Source: Algoriphagus alkaliphilus
Lineage (GTDB): Bacteria; Bacteroidota; Bacteroidia; Cytophagales; Cyclobacteriaceae
Length of the DNA: 64,000 nt
Assembly (NCBI RefSeq): GCF_900103735.1
Contig: NZ_FMXE01000017.1
Location: 1 to 64,000 of the forward strand
Direction of reading: 5' to 3'
Shown: in pieces, positions 36,109 through 44,755 of the stretch
Position numbering within the stretch: the stretch's first letter is position 1
How the letters are laid out: the number at the start of each line of letters is the position of its first letter
Translations under genes and position numbers: made by a program
Notes under the pieces: generated by a model
Told to the model about the DNA's origin: nothing
The model's input: the letters and a program-made list of their open reading frames with translations, nothing else
Databases searched by the model: none

Positions 36109-37364
36109 TGAAATGGTCCTTGATCTTTGAGATCGCCCGAGCCTTGATGTTTGCGCGAATGAAGCAAACACTGATTGCCGCCACGGGGGTGATGTTCAGC
36201 ATCACCATGTTTGTGGCTTTGCTTGGATTTATGAATGGACTGAATGCGATGCTCGATGGATTGGTGCTGAATCGCACCCCCCATATTCGATTTTACAACG
36301 AAATCCGGCCCAATCCCAATCAACCCATCGACCAAGGTTCCACTTTTGAAAATTCGCTAAACATCATCCGATCAATCAAGCCCAGCACCAGCCGCTTGGC
36401 TATTCACAATAGCGAGGCAATTATCAGGACCTTGGAAGAGGACTCCAGGGTGTTGGGTGTGAGCCCCAAAATCTCGGCACAGGTTTTTTTCAATGTCGGT
36501 ACTATCGATCTCACCGGGATTGTCAGCGGGATAGATGTGGATAAAGAGGCCGAACTTTTCGCTTTCACCGACTATGTGACCAGCGGAAATTTTGCCGATC
36601 TCAATCAAACAAATTCCATTATCCTAGGCAAAGGCGCTGCTGATCGCATGCTTGCGGACATCGGCGATGTAATTCAAATCACCACTGCGCAGGGTAACAG
36701 GGTTCAACTGAAAGTAGCCGGATATTATCAGTCCGGACTTGGGGATTTTGACAATGTCAACAGCTTTGCATCAATCGCGACAGTGCAAAAAATGCTCGGC
36801 GAACCCCCTGCCTACATCACTGATATTCAGGTGAAGCTGAAGGACCTAAGTCTTGCCCCTCCTTTGGCTAAGGAGTTTGGGAATGTGTTCGGGATAGATG
36901 CAGACGATATCCAGACAGTCAATGCCCAATTTGAAACAGGGACAAACATCCGAACATTAATCAGCTATGCCGTGGGCATTACTTTGCTAGTCGTTTCTGG
37001 TTTTGGGATTTACAATATCCTGAATATGATGATCTTCGAAAAACTCGACACCATTGCCATCCTCAAGGCTATAGGGTTTAGCAGTCAAGATGTCAACCGG
37101 ATTTTTATCACCATCGCCCTTACCATTGGCATCATCGGAGGGGTGTTTGGCTTGATTTTTGGCTTTTTGGCCTGCCTAGTCATCGATCAGATTCCTTTTG
37201 AAACGGCGGCCCTACCCACTATCAAAACATTCCCCGTGGATTACAATTTAAAATATTACCTAATCGGCGGGATCTTTAGTTTGATCACCACCTATTTCGC
37301 AGGATTTTTTCCTGCCAGAAAAGCAAGCAGCGTAGACCCGGTAGAAATTATCAGAGGAAAATGA
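36108..37364 (+). CDS. FtsX/MacB-family ABC transporter permease
   Basis: A 418-residue inner-membrane permease with the MacB layout. One membrane segment lies near the N-terminus (about 15-42), then a large periplasmic domain (about 45-280). Three C-terminal membrane segments follow (about 285-305, 335-360, 380-400), with the FtsX signature around YNILNMMIFEKLDTIAILKAIGFSSQDV. The extreme C-terminus RKASSVDPVEIIRGK is characteristic of this family. The stop overlaps the ATPase start by 4 bp. It works with the HlyD-type adaptor and LolD-type ATPase that flank it. Confidence 0.93.
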   Translation: MKWSLIFEIARALMFARMKQTLIAATGVMFSITMFVALLGFMNGLNAMLDGLVLNRTPHIRFYNEIRPNPNQPIDQGSTFENSLNIIRSIKPSTSRLAIHNSEAIIRTLEEDSRVLGVSPKISAQVFFNVGTIDLTGIVSGIDVDKEAELFAFTDYVTSGNFADLNQTNSIILGKGAADRMLADIGDVIQITTAQGNRVQLKVAGYYQSGLGDFDNVNSFASIATVQKMLGEPPAYITDIQVKLKDLSLAPPLAKEFGNVFGIDADDIQTVNAQFETGTNIRTLISYAVGITLLVVSGFGIYNILNMMIFEKLDTIAILKAIGFSSQDVNRIFITIALTIGIIGGVFGLIFGFLACLVIDQIPFETAALPTIKTFPVDYNLKYYLIGGIFSLITTYFAGFFPARKASSVDPVEIIRGK

Positions 37365-38053
37365 AAGATCAATCCAAAGTCGTTCTTGAGACGAAAAACG
37401 TTGATAAGTTTTTCTACAATCCCACTGAAACGCAGGTCTTGCGAAATGTGAGTTTCCAGATCAATCGTGGGGAATTTGTATCAGTAGTAGGAAAATCCGG
37501 TTGTGGCAAATCCACGCTCTTGTATATTTTATCCACGATGGATACCGATTACAAGGGCGAATTATTCATGGATGGTGAGCGGATATCAGGAAAATCATCC
37601 AATTACCTTTCTCAGCTTAGAAATGAAAAAATCGGTTTCGTATTTCAGTTTCATTATTTGCTGAATGAGTTTTCAGTTTTGGAAAATGTGATGATCCCGG
37701 GACTGAAACTAGGAAAATACTCCAGGGACCAACTCGAACACCAGGCGATGGAAAAGTTGCGAATCTTTGATATGCAGGATCATGCACGAAAAAAGGCCAA
37801 TCAACTTTCCGGTGGTCAAAAACAACGGGTGGCCATTGCAAGAGCTTTGATCAACGATCCGCTACTGATCATGGGCGACGAACCGACCGGGAATCTGGAC
37901 AAGAAGAATTCGGATATTGTGTACAATAAATTCCGGGAGTTGGCAAAGGACTTTGGACAAACTATGCTTATTGTCACACATGACGCGGAATTTGCCGCCG
38001 GCACGGACCGAACGATAGAGATGGAAGATGGTAGGGTGGTTAATTTTAAGTGA
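37361..38053 (+). CDS. LolD/MacB-family ABC transporter ATPase
   Basis: A 230-residue ATPase with Walker A GKSGCGKST (about residues 43-51), signature LSGGQKQRVAIARAL (about 147-161), Walker B LLIMGDEPTGNLD and the switch His ITHDAEFA. These are typical of the MacB/LolD/FtsE group that works with FtsX-fold permeases. It is third gene of the adaptor-permease-ATPase unit, translationally coupled to the permease by a 4-bp overlap. Confidence 0.94.
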   Translation: MKDQSKVVLETKNVDKFFYNPTETQVLRNVSFQINRGEFVSVVGKSGCGKSTLLYILSTMDTDYKGELFMDGERISGKSSNYLSQLRNEKIGFVFQFHYLLNEFSVLENVMIPGLKLGKYSRDQLEHQAMEKLRIFDMQDHARKKANQLSGGQKQRVAIARALINDPLLIMGDEPTGNLDKKNSDIVYNKFRELAKDFGQTMLIVTHDAEFAAGTDRTIEMEDGRVVNFK

Positions 38054-38144
38054 TCAGTTTGAAGTCCCAGTTTGCAGGAAGGAATTCTATGGATCTACAA
38101 TACCTGTTCGCATTACAACATAGAATCAACTTTAAATCGAGCAT

Positions 38145-38531
38145 TCAAACAGCCTTTTTTAAAGGATATTCTTTAATCAACCATTCAGCAGGTATTTTAA
38201 GAAGTTGGCTGAATTTTCTAATCATGGAAAGCGAAAGAGATTGCTTGTAATTCAAAACCTTACTTACTGTCCCCTTATCTCCATATTCTTTGGCCAAAGT
38301 CGCTGCATTATAACCGAAATCCTGCATTCTGATTTTAATAATTTCAATGGGATCAACCTCAGGCAAATCCCACAACTTATTTTCATATTCTGACATCAAA
38401 TGCACCAAAAGCATTTTTTCCTTATGCTCTTTTGAGCCTTTAACTGAGGTCTTTATGTCTTCATATCGGTCTTTAGCCAATTCAAAATCAGCTTCATTCT
38501 CAAGGAGATACCAGTTATTTTTGATTTCCAT
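38145..38531 (-). CDS. higA: HigA-like antitoxin, XRE-type HTH protein
   Basis: Antitoxin of a type II pair. It has an N-terminal helical region and a C-terminal HTH (residues about 75-120) with MQDFGYNAATLAKEYGDKGTVSKVLNYKQSLSLSMIRKFSQLL, matching HigA-family antitoxins that block the mRNA interferase HigB and repress the operon. The start at 38531 (MEIKNNWYLLENEADF) is preferred. An ATG at 38573 would overlap the toxin gene by 29 bp, which is also possible. It follows the toxin gene, the toxin-first order usual for higBA. Confidence 0.85.
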   Translation of the reverse strand: MEIKNNWYLLENEADFELAKDRYEDIKTSVKGSKEHKEKMLLVHLMSEYENKLWDLPEVDPIEIIKIRMQDFGYNAATLAKEYGDKGTVSKVLNYKQSLSLSMIRKFSQLLKIPAEWLIKEYPLKKAV

Positions 38532-38544
38532 TTTTAAAAGGCAA

Positions 38545-38838
38545 TTAGATTGTAGTTGCATCAATTTGATCATACTCTGAATGAGTACCTATAAAACGAA
38601 TTTCTACCAACTCATCTTCGAAATCTACTTCAATAATTATTCGATATTTATTTCCAACAATTTTAAACCTCGCTCTATTCCCTTTTATGATTTTAGCTGT
38701 AGGAAAACTCTCCAATATATCTTGGTTTTTTTTCCAATTGGCATTTTCTACAACCGCCTTCCATGTAGACAAGCTTTTTCCTGAATCAGAATGCTTTTTG
38801 GAAAATTTTATCAGACGGTTTAAGTAAAGAATTACCAT
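38545..38838 (-). CDS. higB: HigB-like toxin (mRNA interferase)
   Basis: A 98-residue RelE-superfamily protein of the HigB_toxin type. It shows [33 protein letters not shown] at the N-terminus, then [29 protein letters not shown] and the terminal [16 protein letters not shown]. The GNKYR and FIGTHSEYD elements are hallmarks of this family, which cleaves mRNA on the ribosome. The start at 38838 ([12 protein letters not shown]) is chosen over one 16 codons upstream because the upstream part reads as unrelated low-complexity sequence. The antitoxin gene follows directly. Confidence 0.88.
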   Translation of the reverse strand: MVILYLNRLIKFSKKHSDSGKSLSTWKAVVENANWKKNQDILESFPTAKIIKGNRARFKIVGNKYRIIIEVDFEDELVEIRFIGTHSEYDQIDATTI

Positions 38839-38866
38839 ATTGGAATAGCCGTTAACAAAAATAAAA

Positions 38867-38892
38867 AAAAGTTGGTGTTTGACCAACTTTTA
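38867..38892 (-). terminator. Rho-independent terminator after the esterase gene
   Basis: On the minus strand the stem AAAGTTGGT/ACCAACTTT with loop CAAAC runs into eight T residues. It lies about 40 bp after the esterase stop and just upstream of higB, so it separates the two units. Confidence 0.75.
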
Positions 38893-38930
38893 GTAATTCA
38901 AATATGTAATGTGTTGCCACTACTTCTTTA

Positions 38931-39782
38931 TTATTTCCACTTCTTAATAAACCCCAGAAGATCATCATATCCCCGACTCCAAGTCCAAAAGAACTGCGTA
39001 ATCATAGGGATGTGCTTTTTTTGGGGATAGATTTCCAACTTGACGTCCAGATTTTTTTCCTCCACCACTTTCATAAATCTCCCTCTTCCCGCCTGAATAC
39101 TAGGATAGGTTTCTTCTCCCTCCAAAATCAACATCGAAATCTGCCCAGGCCCCAAATGGAATATCGGTGAAGACTGCTTCCAAATCTCAGGATCTTCGGT
39201 AAACGCATTCAGATATTTGCGCCCTTCCCCGTCTTTGGTTTCCACGAGATAGGTGTACATATCCAAACCCGCCGGGTCGATTAAAACAGCACCTTTTAGT
39301 GGGTTTTCTTTCCCCAAACTTTCAAAATCGGAATTCTTCACTGCTACCAAGGCGGCCAAATGCCCTCCGGCAGAATGTCCGGAAACAAAAAGCTGTTTGG
39401 GATTCCCACCATATTTTTGGATGTTTTCTGATGTCCAAATTACTGCCTGAGTTGCTGCTGTTTCCATAGCCGGAACTTTAAACGTGGGATTCAAAGGATA
39501 ATCCACAATTACAGCTACCACTCCCCTTCTCGCCAATCTATTTCCTAAAAAGCTATACATCTCCTTTTTACCGCTTTTCCAACTTCCACCATAATAGAAG
39601 ATCAGAACAGGAAGATTTTCAGCTTTTCTGGGGGCAAAAATATTAAGCTGCTTTTCCGGCAGATTTATTTCTGAATTCGACTGCAAGTAGGAAATGTTTT
39701 TGCTTCGATTCACGGATTTGAATGCGCATCCAGGAGTGGAAAAGCAAAGGCCAAGAATAACCAAACGGATAATGAATTGCAT
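38931..39782 (-). CDS. Alpha/beta hydrolase lipoprotein, esterase/BD-FAE-like
   Basis: A 283-residue exported esterase-type hydrolase. The start at 39782 (MQFIIRLVILGLCFSTPGC) provides a lipobox with Cys about residue 19. The HGG-like oxyanion region is YYGGSW in place of HGGGW. The nucleophile elbow is SGHSAGGHLAAL (Ser about 145), with a candidate acid Asp in IDPAG or after LILEGEE, and a late His in KKHIPM. These fit the carboxylesterase/BD-FAE or kynurenine-formamidase-like group. An ATG ten codons upstream would only lengthen the signal region. It is a single gene with its own terminator. Confidence 0.8.
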   Translation of the reverse strand: MQFIIRLVILGLCFSTPGCAFKSVNRSKNISYLQSNSEINLPEKQLNIFAPRKAENLPVLIFYYGGSWKSGKKEMYSFLGNRLARRGVVAVIVDYPLNPTFKVPAMETAATQAVIWTSENIQKYGGNPKQLFVSGHSAGGHLAALVAVKNSDFESLGKENPLKGAVLIDPAGLDMYTYLVETKDGEGRKYLNAFTEDPEIWKQSSPIFHLGPGQISMLILEGEETYPSIQAGRGRFMKVVEEKNLDVKLEIYPQKKHIPMITQFFWTWSRGYDDLLGFIKKWK

Positions 39783-39902
39783 AAAAGAATTAGATGTATT
39801 TACTAAATCCAAGAATAGCAGATAAGTTTAAAAGAAACGAAACAAAAACTGCTATTGGATTAACCCGAAAAGAATCATGAATAAATGAAAGGTATTTTTA
39901 TT

Positions 39903-42074
39903 CTAAAAAACCAACAACCCATGCTCTCGGAGGATCTCCCAAACCTCGGATTCGAGCATTTGCTCAAAATCTCCCAATTCGGTCTCGTAGTGTTCACGGA
40001 TAGGTTTCAAAGTATTCAGCGGCTGTTCGTAGCTGACTTTGGCCAAAAGCCAACACACCCACTCTCCCAACTCAATCGGGAGCTCGACAGCGAAGTCCTC
40101 TTTTTTTCCGGAGAAAATCAGTTCACAAAACCCTTCCTCTGCCTCCATCAGTTCCGGTTGAGCGCCGATCCAGATGATGCGGTTTTGGTCTTTGAAGGCC
40201 GGGAAATCTTCTCCCTGAACCTGCTTTTCGATGTAGTTTTTGGGGATGGTGGTTTGCGGGATTTTGATATCAAACCATTCTTTAAGCGGAATATCAAAGC
40301 CAACTCCATGCATGTAATTGAACAGGGATTTTCGCAGTCCCTCAGAAAAAAGTGCATGATCCACTCCAACCGGATCTTCAAAATCCAGCTCGTTGTTGGC
40401 AAAAGCACCTTCCCCCAAATCGGTGCGCTTCACCCCAAAAGCCTTGGGATCCAATCCCACAGGACTGTGTGCAGTCATAGCAAAACGATGCCAAAAACCC
40501 GATTGCAACACGCCAGCCTCAAACAGCTGCCGCACCATTTCCATGGAGTCGATCGTCTCCTGCGCAGTCTGTGTTGGATAGCCGTACATCAGATAAGCAT
40601 GTACCATAATACCCGATTGGGTAAAATGATTCGTCACCTGAGCGACTTGGGCCACTGTTACCCCTTTTTTGATCAGTGCCAAAAGCCGATCAGAAGCGAC
40701 CTCCAAGCCACCGGAAACTGCAATGCAGCCTGAGGCACGAAGCAAACGGCAAAGATCAGCGGTAAAACTACTCTCAAAGCGGATATTCGTCCACCATACG
40801 ACGACCAAACCCCGTCTCAAAATCTCAATCGCCAAATCCCGCATCAACGCAGGAGGTGCTGCCTCATCCACGAAATGAAATCCATTTGTACCGGTTTGAG
40901 CCATGATTTCTTCTATCCGATCGCATAGAATGGACGCATTAATCGGTTCATAGCGGCCGATGTAATCGAGCGAAATATCACAAAAGGTGCATTTGCCCCA
41001 GTAGCAACCATGCGCCAGGGTCAACTTATTCCAACGCCCGTCGCTCCACAGGCGGTGCATGGGATTGGCCACTTCGATTACCGAGAGGTACTCCCGCAGC
41101 TTCAAGTCGCTGTAATCCGGCGTACCCACTTCCCGCTGGGGGAGGTCTTTTACTGCTGAATTGTTGAGGAATTTAACTTCGCCATCTATTCGGACAAAGG
41201 TTCGTTTCAGCTCATTCAGCAATCTTTTCCCATCCAAATAATCCAGCAAAAGCTGAATCGGAGCCTCGCCATCATCCAAAGTGATGAAGTCGATGTAATC
41301 GAAAACCCTGGGTTCTTTCAGAGAACGAAGTTCTGTATTAGGGTAGCCTCCACCCATCCAGATGTTGATGATGGGATGGTTTTGTTGGAGGTATTGTCCG
41401 CATTTAAGTGCTCCATAGAGATTGCCCGGAAATGGGACAGAAAAGGCCACCGACTCGGGTTGGAAGGTCTGAATTTTCTCTTCCAAAAGCTCAAGCAACA
41501 TCGAATCGATCAAACTCAGAGGTTGGTTCAATGCCTCATCCATTTCGTCAAAAGTCTTGGCCGACATGCCTAGTCGCTCGGCATAGCGACTGAATCCAAA
41601 ATGTGGATCAACCGCCTCAGTGATCAAATCGCCGATATCTTCGAGGTAAAGCGTCGCCAAGTACCGTGCTTTGTCCCGCACTCCCAGTGTCCCAAATGCC
41701 CACTCCAGATCGTCCAACTGTTCAAAACGGCTGGCTTCGGGCAGAAAATTGCCTTCAGAAATGTGATAGGCAAGCGTCGGATTTTTGTCCTGAAGAAAAT
41801 CAATCACCGTCCCGATTGTCTGCAAGTAGGAAGCTTTCATCCTCAGAATTCGAGCGGAATTCTCTGATAGCTCCTCGACTTTTTCACCTGCAATTTCAAA
41901 AACTTGATTCAGCCCCTTTTTGGAAAAAAGTCTCAGAATCACTTCTATTCCAAGATCCGCTTGACGGGAAGGTACCTGGATGGTATTCAGAAAACCCTTG
42001 ATGTAAGCAGTCGCCGGATAAGGCGTATTGAGTTGGGTAAAAGGCGGGGTGATGAAAAGGACTTTGGTTGACAA
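39903..42074 (-). CDS. B12-binding-domain radical SAM protein with CX4CX2C cluster motif
   Basis: A 723-residue radical SAM enzyme of unknown substrate. The N-terminus KVLFITPPFTQLNTPYPATAYIKGFL is the first strand of a cobalamin-binding Rossmann fold. The fold's second half (SVAFSVPFPGNLYGALKCGQYL ... WMGGGYPNTELRSL ... FITLDDGEAPI) comes only after an insert of about 165 mostly helical residues. The canonical DXHXXG Co-ligand motif is not seen. The cluster cysteines are C357, C362 and C365 in HGCYWGKCTFCDI, spaced CX4CX2C instead of CX3CX2C. A TIM-barrel segment follows (GCIAVSGGLEVASDRLL; AYLMYGYPTQTAQETID), then an uncharacterised C-terminal domain of about 200 residues. It is a single gene with no precursor peptide or obvious partner nearby. 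Confidence 0.82.
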   Translation of the reverse strand: MSTKVLFITPPFTQLNTPYPATAYIKGFLNTIQVPSRQADLGIEVILRLFSKKGLNQVFEIAGEKVEELSENSARILRMKASYLQTIGTVIDFLQDKNPTLAYHISEGNFLPEASRFEQLDDLEWAFGTLGVRDKARYLATLYLEDIGDLITEAVDPHFGFSRYAERLGMSAKTFDEMDEALNQPLSLIDSMLLELLEEKIQTFQPESVAFSVPFPGNLYGALKCGQYLQQNHPIINIWMGGGYPNTELRSLKEPRVFDYIDFITLDDGEAPIQLLLDYLDGKRLLNELKRTFVRIDGEVKFLNNSAVKDLPQREVGTPDYSDLKLREYLSVIEVANPMHRLWSDGRWNKLTLAHGCYWGKCTFCDISLDYIGRYEPINASILCDRIEEIMAQTGTNGFHFVDEAAPPALMRDLAIEILRRGLVVVWWTNIRFESSFTADLCRLLRASGCIAVSGGLEVASDRLLALIKKGVTVAQVAQVTNHFTQSGIMVHAYLMYGYPTQTAQETIDSMEMVRQLFEAGVLQSGFWHRFAMTAHSPVGLDPKAFGVKRTDLGEGAFANNELDFEDPVGVDHALFSEGLRKSLFNYMHGVGFDIPLKEWFDIKIPQTTIPKNYIEKQVQGEDFPAFKDQNRIIWIGAQPELMEAEEGFCELIFSGKKEDFAVELPIELGEWVCWLLAKVSYEQPLNTLKPIREHYETELGDFEQMLESEVWEILREHGLLVF

Positions 42075-42110
42075 GCGCGCAGAAATTTAACTGGTTCAAA
42101 GGTCGTATTT

Positions 42111-42141
42111 ATTCACCGCAGGGGCGCAAGGAACGCAAAGA
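42111..42141 (-). repeat. Dispersed intergenic sequence, reverse copy
   Basis: ATTCACCGCAGGGGCGCAAG followed by GAACGCAAAGAT is, on the minus strand, a TTTGCGTTC...TTGCGCCCCTGCGGTGAAT-type element related to 42341-42376 and 32611-32656. No function is assigned. Confidence 0.4.
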
Positions 42142-42213
42142 TAATTTTAAAAAAAGCGCTAATGGTTTTTAGAAAATCAGGGTTGATTAGCGGTCTTAGC
42201 TATTAAAAAAATC

Positions 42214-42291
42214 ACCACATAGTAACATAGGAGGCGCATAGTTTATCATTACTCAAGGTCTTTCGCTATGATTTCTATGTGACTATGTGGT
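42214..42291. repeat. 17-bp inverted repeat (ACCACATAGTAACATAG type)
   Basis: The arms 42214-42230 and 42275-42291 match in 16 of 17 positions as inverted repeats, giving a 78-bp element in the 350-bp gap between the radical SAM and DUF1456 genes. It could be a small transposon relic or a long hairpin. The rest of the gap holds the TTTGCG-type sequences and no gene. Confidence 0.5.
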
Positions 42292-42340
42292 TTTCAAGAA
42301 AGGCATTTCTGAGTAGTTCAACTCTTGTAAAAAATCTATT

Positions 42341-42376
42341 CTTTGCGAACCTTCGTGTTCTTAGCGGTTAAAAAAT
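42341..42376 (+). repeat. Dispersed intergenic sequence, forward copy
   Basis: CTTTGCGAACCTTCGTGTTC then TTAGCGGTTAAAAAATC resembles 32611-32656 and the reverse of 42111-42141. It lies just upstream of the DUF1456 gene; a TTTG at 42387 and GATATTTG at 42413 there could be a promoter. Confidence 0.4.
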
Positions 42377-42425
42377 CCTCGCATGATTTGCTCCTCAGCG
42401 GTGAAAATAAAAGATATTTGTACCT

Positions 42426-42890
42426 ATGAGCAACAACGACGTCCTCCGAACCCTTCGCTATACCTTTCACTACCATGATCACAAAATGGCCGAAATTTTC
42501 AATTTGGGGGGAAAATCTGTTTTTGCGGAGGAGGTCAACCATTGGCTCAAAAAAGAGGACGAGCCCGAATTTGCCAAGCTCCAAGACAAGGACTTGGCTG
42601 CTTTTCTCAATGGGCTGATCATCCTGAAACGCGGTCCAAAAGATGACTCCACCCCGGTTGCAGAGAAAACGCTGGACAACAATGCTATCCTGAGAAAGCT
42701 GAAAATCGCCCTCGACATGAAGGATGAGGATATGCTGGAAGTTTTCGGTTTGAGGGGATTCAAACTCAGCAAGCATGAATTGAGTGCTTTTTTCCGAAAA
42801 CCAAGCCAAGCCCAATACCGGGAATGCAAGGATCAAATTCTTCGCAATTTCCTGCAGGGCTTGCAGTTGAAGTTTAGGCCAACAGCATAG
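42426..42890 (+). CDS. DUF1456 (YehS-like) protein
   Basis: A 154-residue cytoplasmic protein made of two copies of the DUF1456 repeat. NNDVLRTLRYTFHYHDHKMAEIFNLGG (about residues 3-29) and NNAILRKLKIALDMKDEDMLEVFGLRG (about 88-114) align with one another, each followed by a helix that ends in a 'W/F-L-K/R-K/P' segment. The family's function is unknown. A start at 42426 fits the N-terminal repeat. A large antisense frame over the gene is a shadow. Confidence 0.9.
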   Translation: MSNNDVLRTLRYTFHYHDHKMAEIFNLGGKSVFAEEVNHWLKKEDEPEFAKLQDKDLAAFLNGLIILKRGPKDDSTPVAEKTLDNNAILRKLKIALDMKDEDMLEVFGLRGFKLSKHELSAFFRKPSQAQYRECKDQILRNFLQGLQLKFRPTA

Positions 42891-42954
42891 AAATTCCTTT
42901 TTTCGGCCTAAATTCAACTCGATCTGAATCAGTCTCCACGCCTACTACTTATTC

Positions 42955-43320
42955 ATGAATACTTCACCCGAACACGATGCGCGAATGGCAAAAATGACTT
43001 TTGCCTCGGTCTACCCGCACTATGTCAACAAAGTGGAAAGAAAAGGTCGGACAAAGGCGGAATTACATCAGGTCATAACTTGGCTCACGGGTTTTGATGA
43101 CCAGAAACTGCAGGAACTGATTAGCCAAAAAGCAACTTTTGAAACCTTCTTTGGTGCTGCAAATTTGAACCCAAACGCGCATCTGATTACCGGAGCGATC
43201 TGCGGTTATCGCATAGAAGAAATTGAAACTCCCCTGACCAAACAAGTGCGGTATCTGGATAAGTTGGTGGATGAACTGGCAAAAGGGAGAAAAATGGAGA
43301 AAATTCTGCGGGAGTCTTAA
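42955..43320 (+). CDS. DUF2200 family protein
   Basis: A 121-residue protein matching the DUF2200 family along its length. It has the N-terminal HDARMAKMTFASVYPHYVNKVERKGRTKAELHQVITWLTGFD, a central TFETFFGAANLNPNAHLITGAICGYRIEEIE, and LTKQVRYLDKLVDELAKGRKMEKIL at the end. It has no signal peptide or membrane segment. The family is uncharacterised. It lies 64 bp after the DUF1456 gene in the same direction and could share its transcript. Confidence 0.92.
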   Translation: MNTSPEHDARMAKMTFASVYPHYVNKVERKGRTKAELHQVITWLTGFDDQKLQELISQKATFETFFGAANLNPNAHLITGAICGYRIEEIETPLTKQVRYLDKLVDELAKGRKMEKILRES

Positions 43321-43698
43321 TTCAATTCACTTATCCCACCGATTCCAATTTTGCCATTGCCGGTAGCCTCATTTGAGGATGTCGACTGCGTGTTTGTTTG
43401 CAATCTTCCCAACTTGCCATGAAGGGTTGGACTCGATTTTTAGGCTTCGACAGCTTTATCCTTATAGTATGCTTTCGATCAGGATTGAGAAATTTTTCCC
43501 AAATTTTGAACTTTCAGTCTTTTCACTAGTCAAAGTACTCAGTCCGGTAAAGTGGGCTTCATTGGCTGAATTAAACAGGACCGCCTCCTTTTTATCAAAA
43601 AATATCCGCTCAACCCATAATTCCAAGGACCAAGAAAAAAATCATTTTTTCCACCTTGATATTGAATAACTTATACTCACTTATAAAACCAGAAAACC
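43321..43698. other. Intergenic region without recognised features
   Basis: About 380 bp. A 98-codon open frame on the plus strand (43373-43669) has a biased, cysteine- and phenylalanine-rich product with no motif I recognise, so I do not call a gene. No repeat or terminator stands out. Confidence 0.35.
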
Positions 43699-44586
43699 AT
43701 GGAACAACTCCGTAAAGAGGACATCCCTCAGGAAGCTTTTGACCTCTACGACTATTATTGCCACAACAAACTTGACCGAAGGACTTTTATGGAAAAGCTT
43801 TCAGTCTATGCCGTAGGCGGGATCACGCTCGCGGCTCTGATGAGCGCAATGATGCCGGATTACATTAATACCCGTACTGTGGAGCCTACAGATGAACGCT
43901 TGCAAAGCTCCGACTATGTCATGTATGACTCACCCAAAGGCGGAGGGCAAATGAAAGGTTTACTTTCCAAGCCCGCCGGAAAAGGAAAATTCCCTGGCAT
44001 CGTGGTGGCACATGAAAACCGTGGACTTAACCCCTACATCGAAGACGTAGGAAGACGCTGCGCTGTGGACGGATTTATCTCCATCGCTCCGGATGCTTTG
44101 ACACCATTGGGTGGCTACCCCGGAAATGACGACGAAGGTCGTGCCATGCAGTCCAAACTGGACCGAAACTCGATGTTGGAGGATTTTATTGCGGCTTACG
44201 AATACCTCAAAAATCATCCTGATTGCGATGGAAACGTCGGCGTGGTAGGTTTCTGCTTTGGAGGATGGATTGCCAATATGATGGCTGTGAAAATCCCTGA
44301 TTTAGGAGCGGCTGTTCCTTTCTACGGAGGTCAGCCTGCCCTTGAAGATGTGCCAAAGATCAATGCACCGCTTTTGGTTATCTATGCTGAACTTGATGAA
44401 CGGGTCAATGCAGGCTGGGCAGCATATGAGGAAGCACTCAAAGCAAACAATAAAAAATATGAAATGATCAACTACCCAGGTGTCAATCACGGATTTCACA
44501 ACAACACCACGCCGCGGTTCGATGAGGCCGCCGCCAAACAGGCATGGGAAAAGACCATTGCATTTTTCAGAAAAAATCTAAACTGA
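43699..44586 (+). CDS. Tat-exported dienelactone hydrolase family protein
   Basis: A 295-residue alpha/beta hydrolase with a twin-arginine signal (LDRRTFMEKLSVYAVGGITLAALM, about residues 26-50) after an unusual 25-residue hydrophilic lead. The dienelactone hydrolase triad is visible: Cys in VGFCFGGW (about 180), Asp in YAELDERV (about 230) and His in GVNHGFHN (about 262). The family often carries Cys as nucleophile, as here. The substrate of exported members is unknown; carboxymethylenebutenolidase is the family's name-giving activity. A strong terminator follows. Confidence 0.9.
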   Translation: MEQLRKEDIPQEAFDLYDYYCHNKLDRRTFMEKLSVYAVGGITLAALMSAMMPDYINTRTVEPTDERLQSSDYVMYDSPKGGGQMKGLLSKPAGKGKFPGIVVAHENRGLNPYIEDVGRRCAVDGFISIAPDALTPLGGYPGNDDEGRAMQSKLDRNSMLEDFIAAYEYLKNHPDCDGNVGVVGFCFGGWIANMMAVKIPDLGAAVPFYGGQPALEDVPKINAPLLVIYAELDERVNAGWAAYEEALKANNKKYEMINYPGVNHGFHNNTTPRFDEAAAKQAWEKTIAFFRKNLN

Positions 44587-44587
44587 C

Positions 44588-44613
44588 AAAAGGGGGCCAC
44601 GGCCTCCTTTTTG
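44588..44613 (+). terminator. Rho-independent terminator after the dienelactone hydrolase gene
   Basis: The stem AAAAGGGGGCC pairs with GGCCTCCTTTT (one G-T pair) around a two-base loop and continues into TTTTTG. It begins two bases after the stop codon. Confidence 0.8.
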
Positions 44614-44694
44614 TTTCCAACTTTCAGGTAAAAGTGTGGTATTTTTAATCCCAAGAATAACCCTGAATCAGTTTTCTTCATCAGCATCATATTA

Positions 44695-44726
44695 TTTGCT
44701 TCTTTTCCATTATTTCCGAATATTTG
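44695..44726 (+). promoter_or_regulatory. Candidate Bacteroidota promoter for 44756
   Basis: TTTG at 44695-44698 and AATATTTG at 44719-44726, 20 bp apart, fit the -33 TTTG / -7 TAnnTTTG pattern with one mismatch. The start codon is 29 bp further. Confidence 0.4.
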
Positions 44727-44755
44727 ATAAGCCTTTATTCTAAATTCCGCATATT

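Noticed and set aside
42336..42917. 193-codon minus-strand frame over the DUF1456 gene
   Set aside because: The plus-strand product matches DUF1456 in both repeats; the reverse frame is its shadow.
43373..43669. 98-codon plus-strand frame
   Set aside because: Cys/Phe-rich product with no motif, no promoter or operon context; treated as intergenic.
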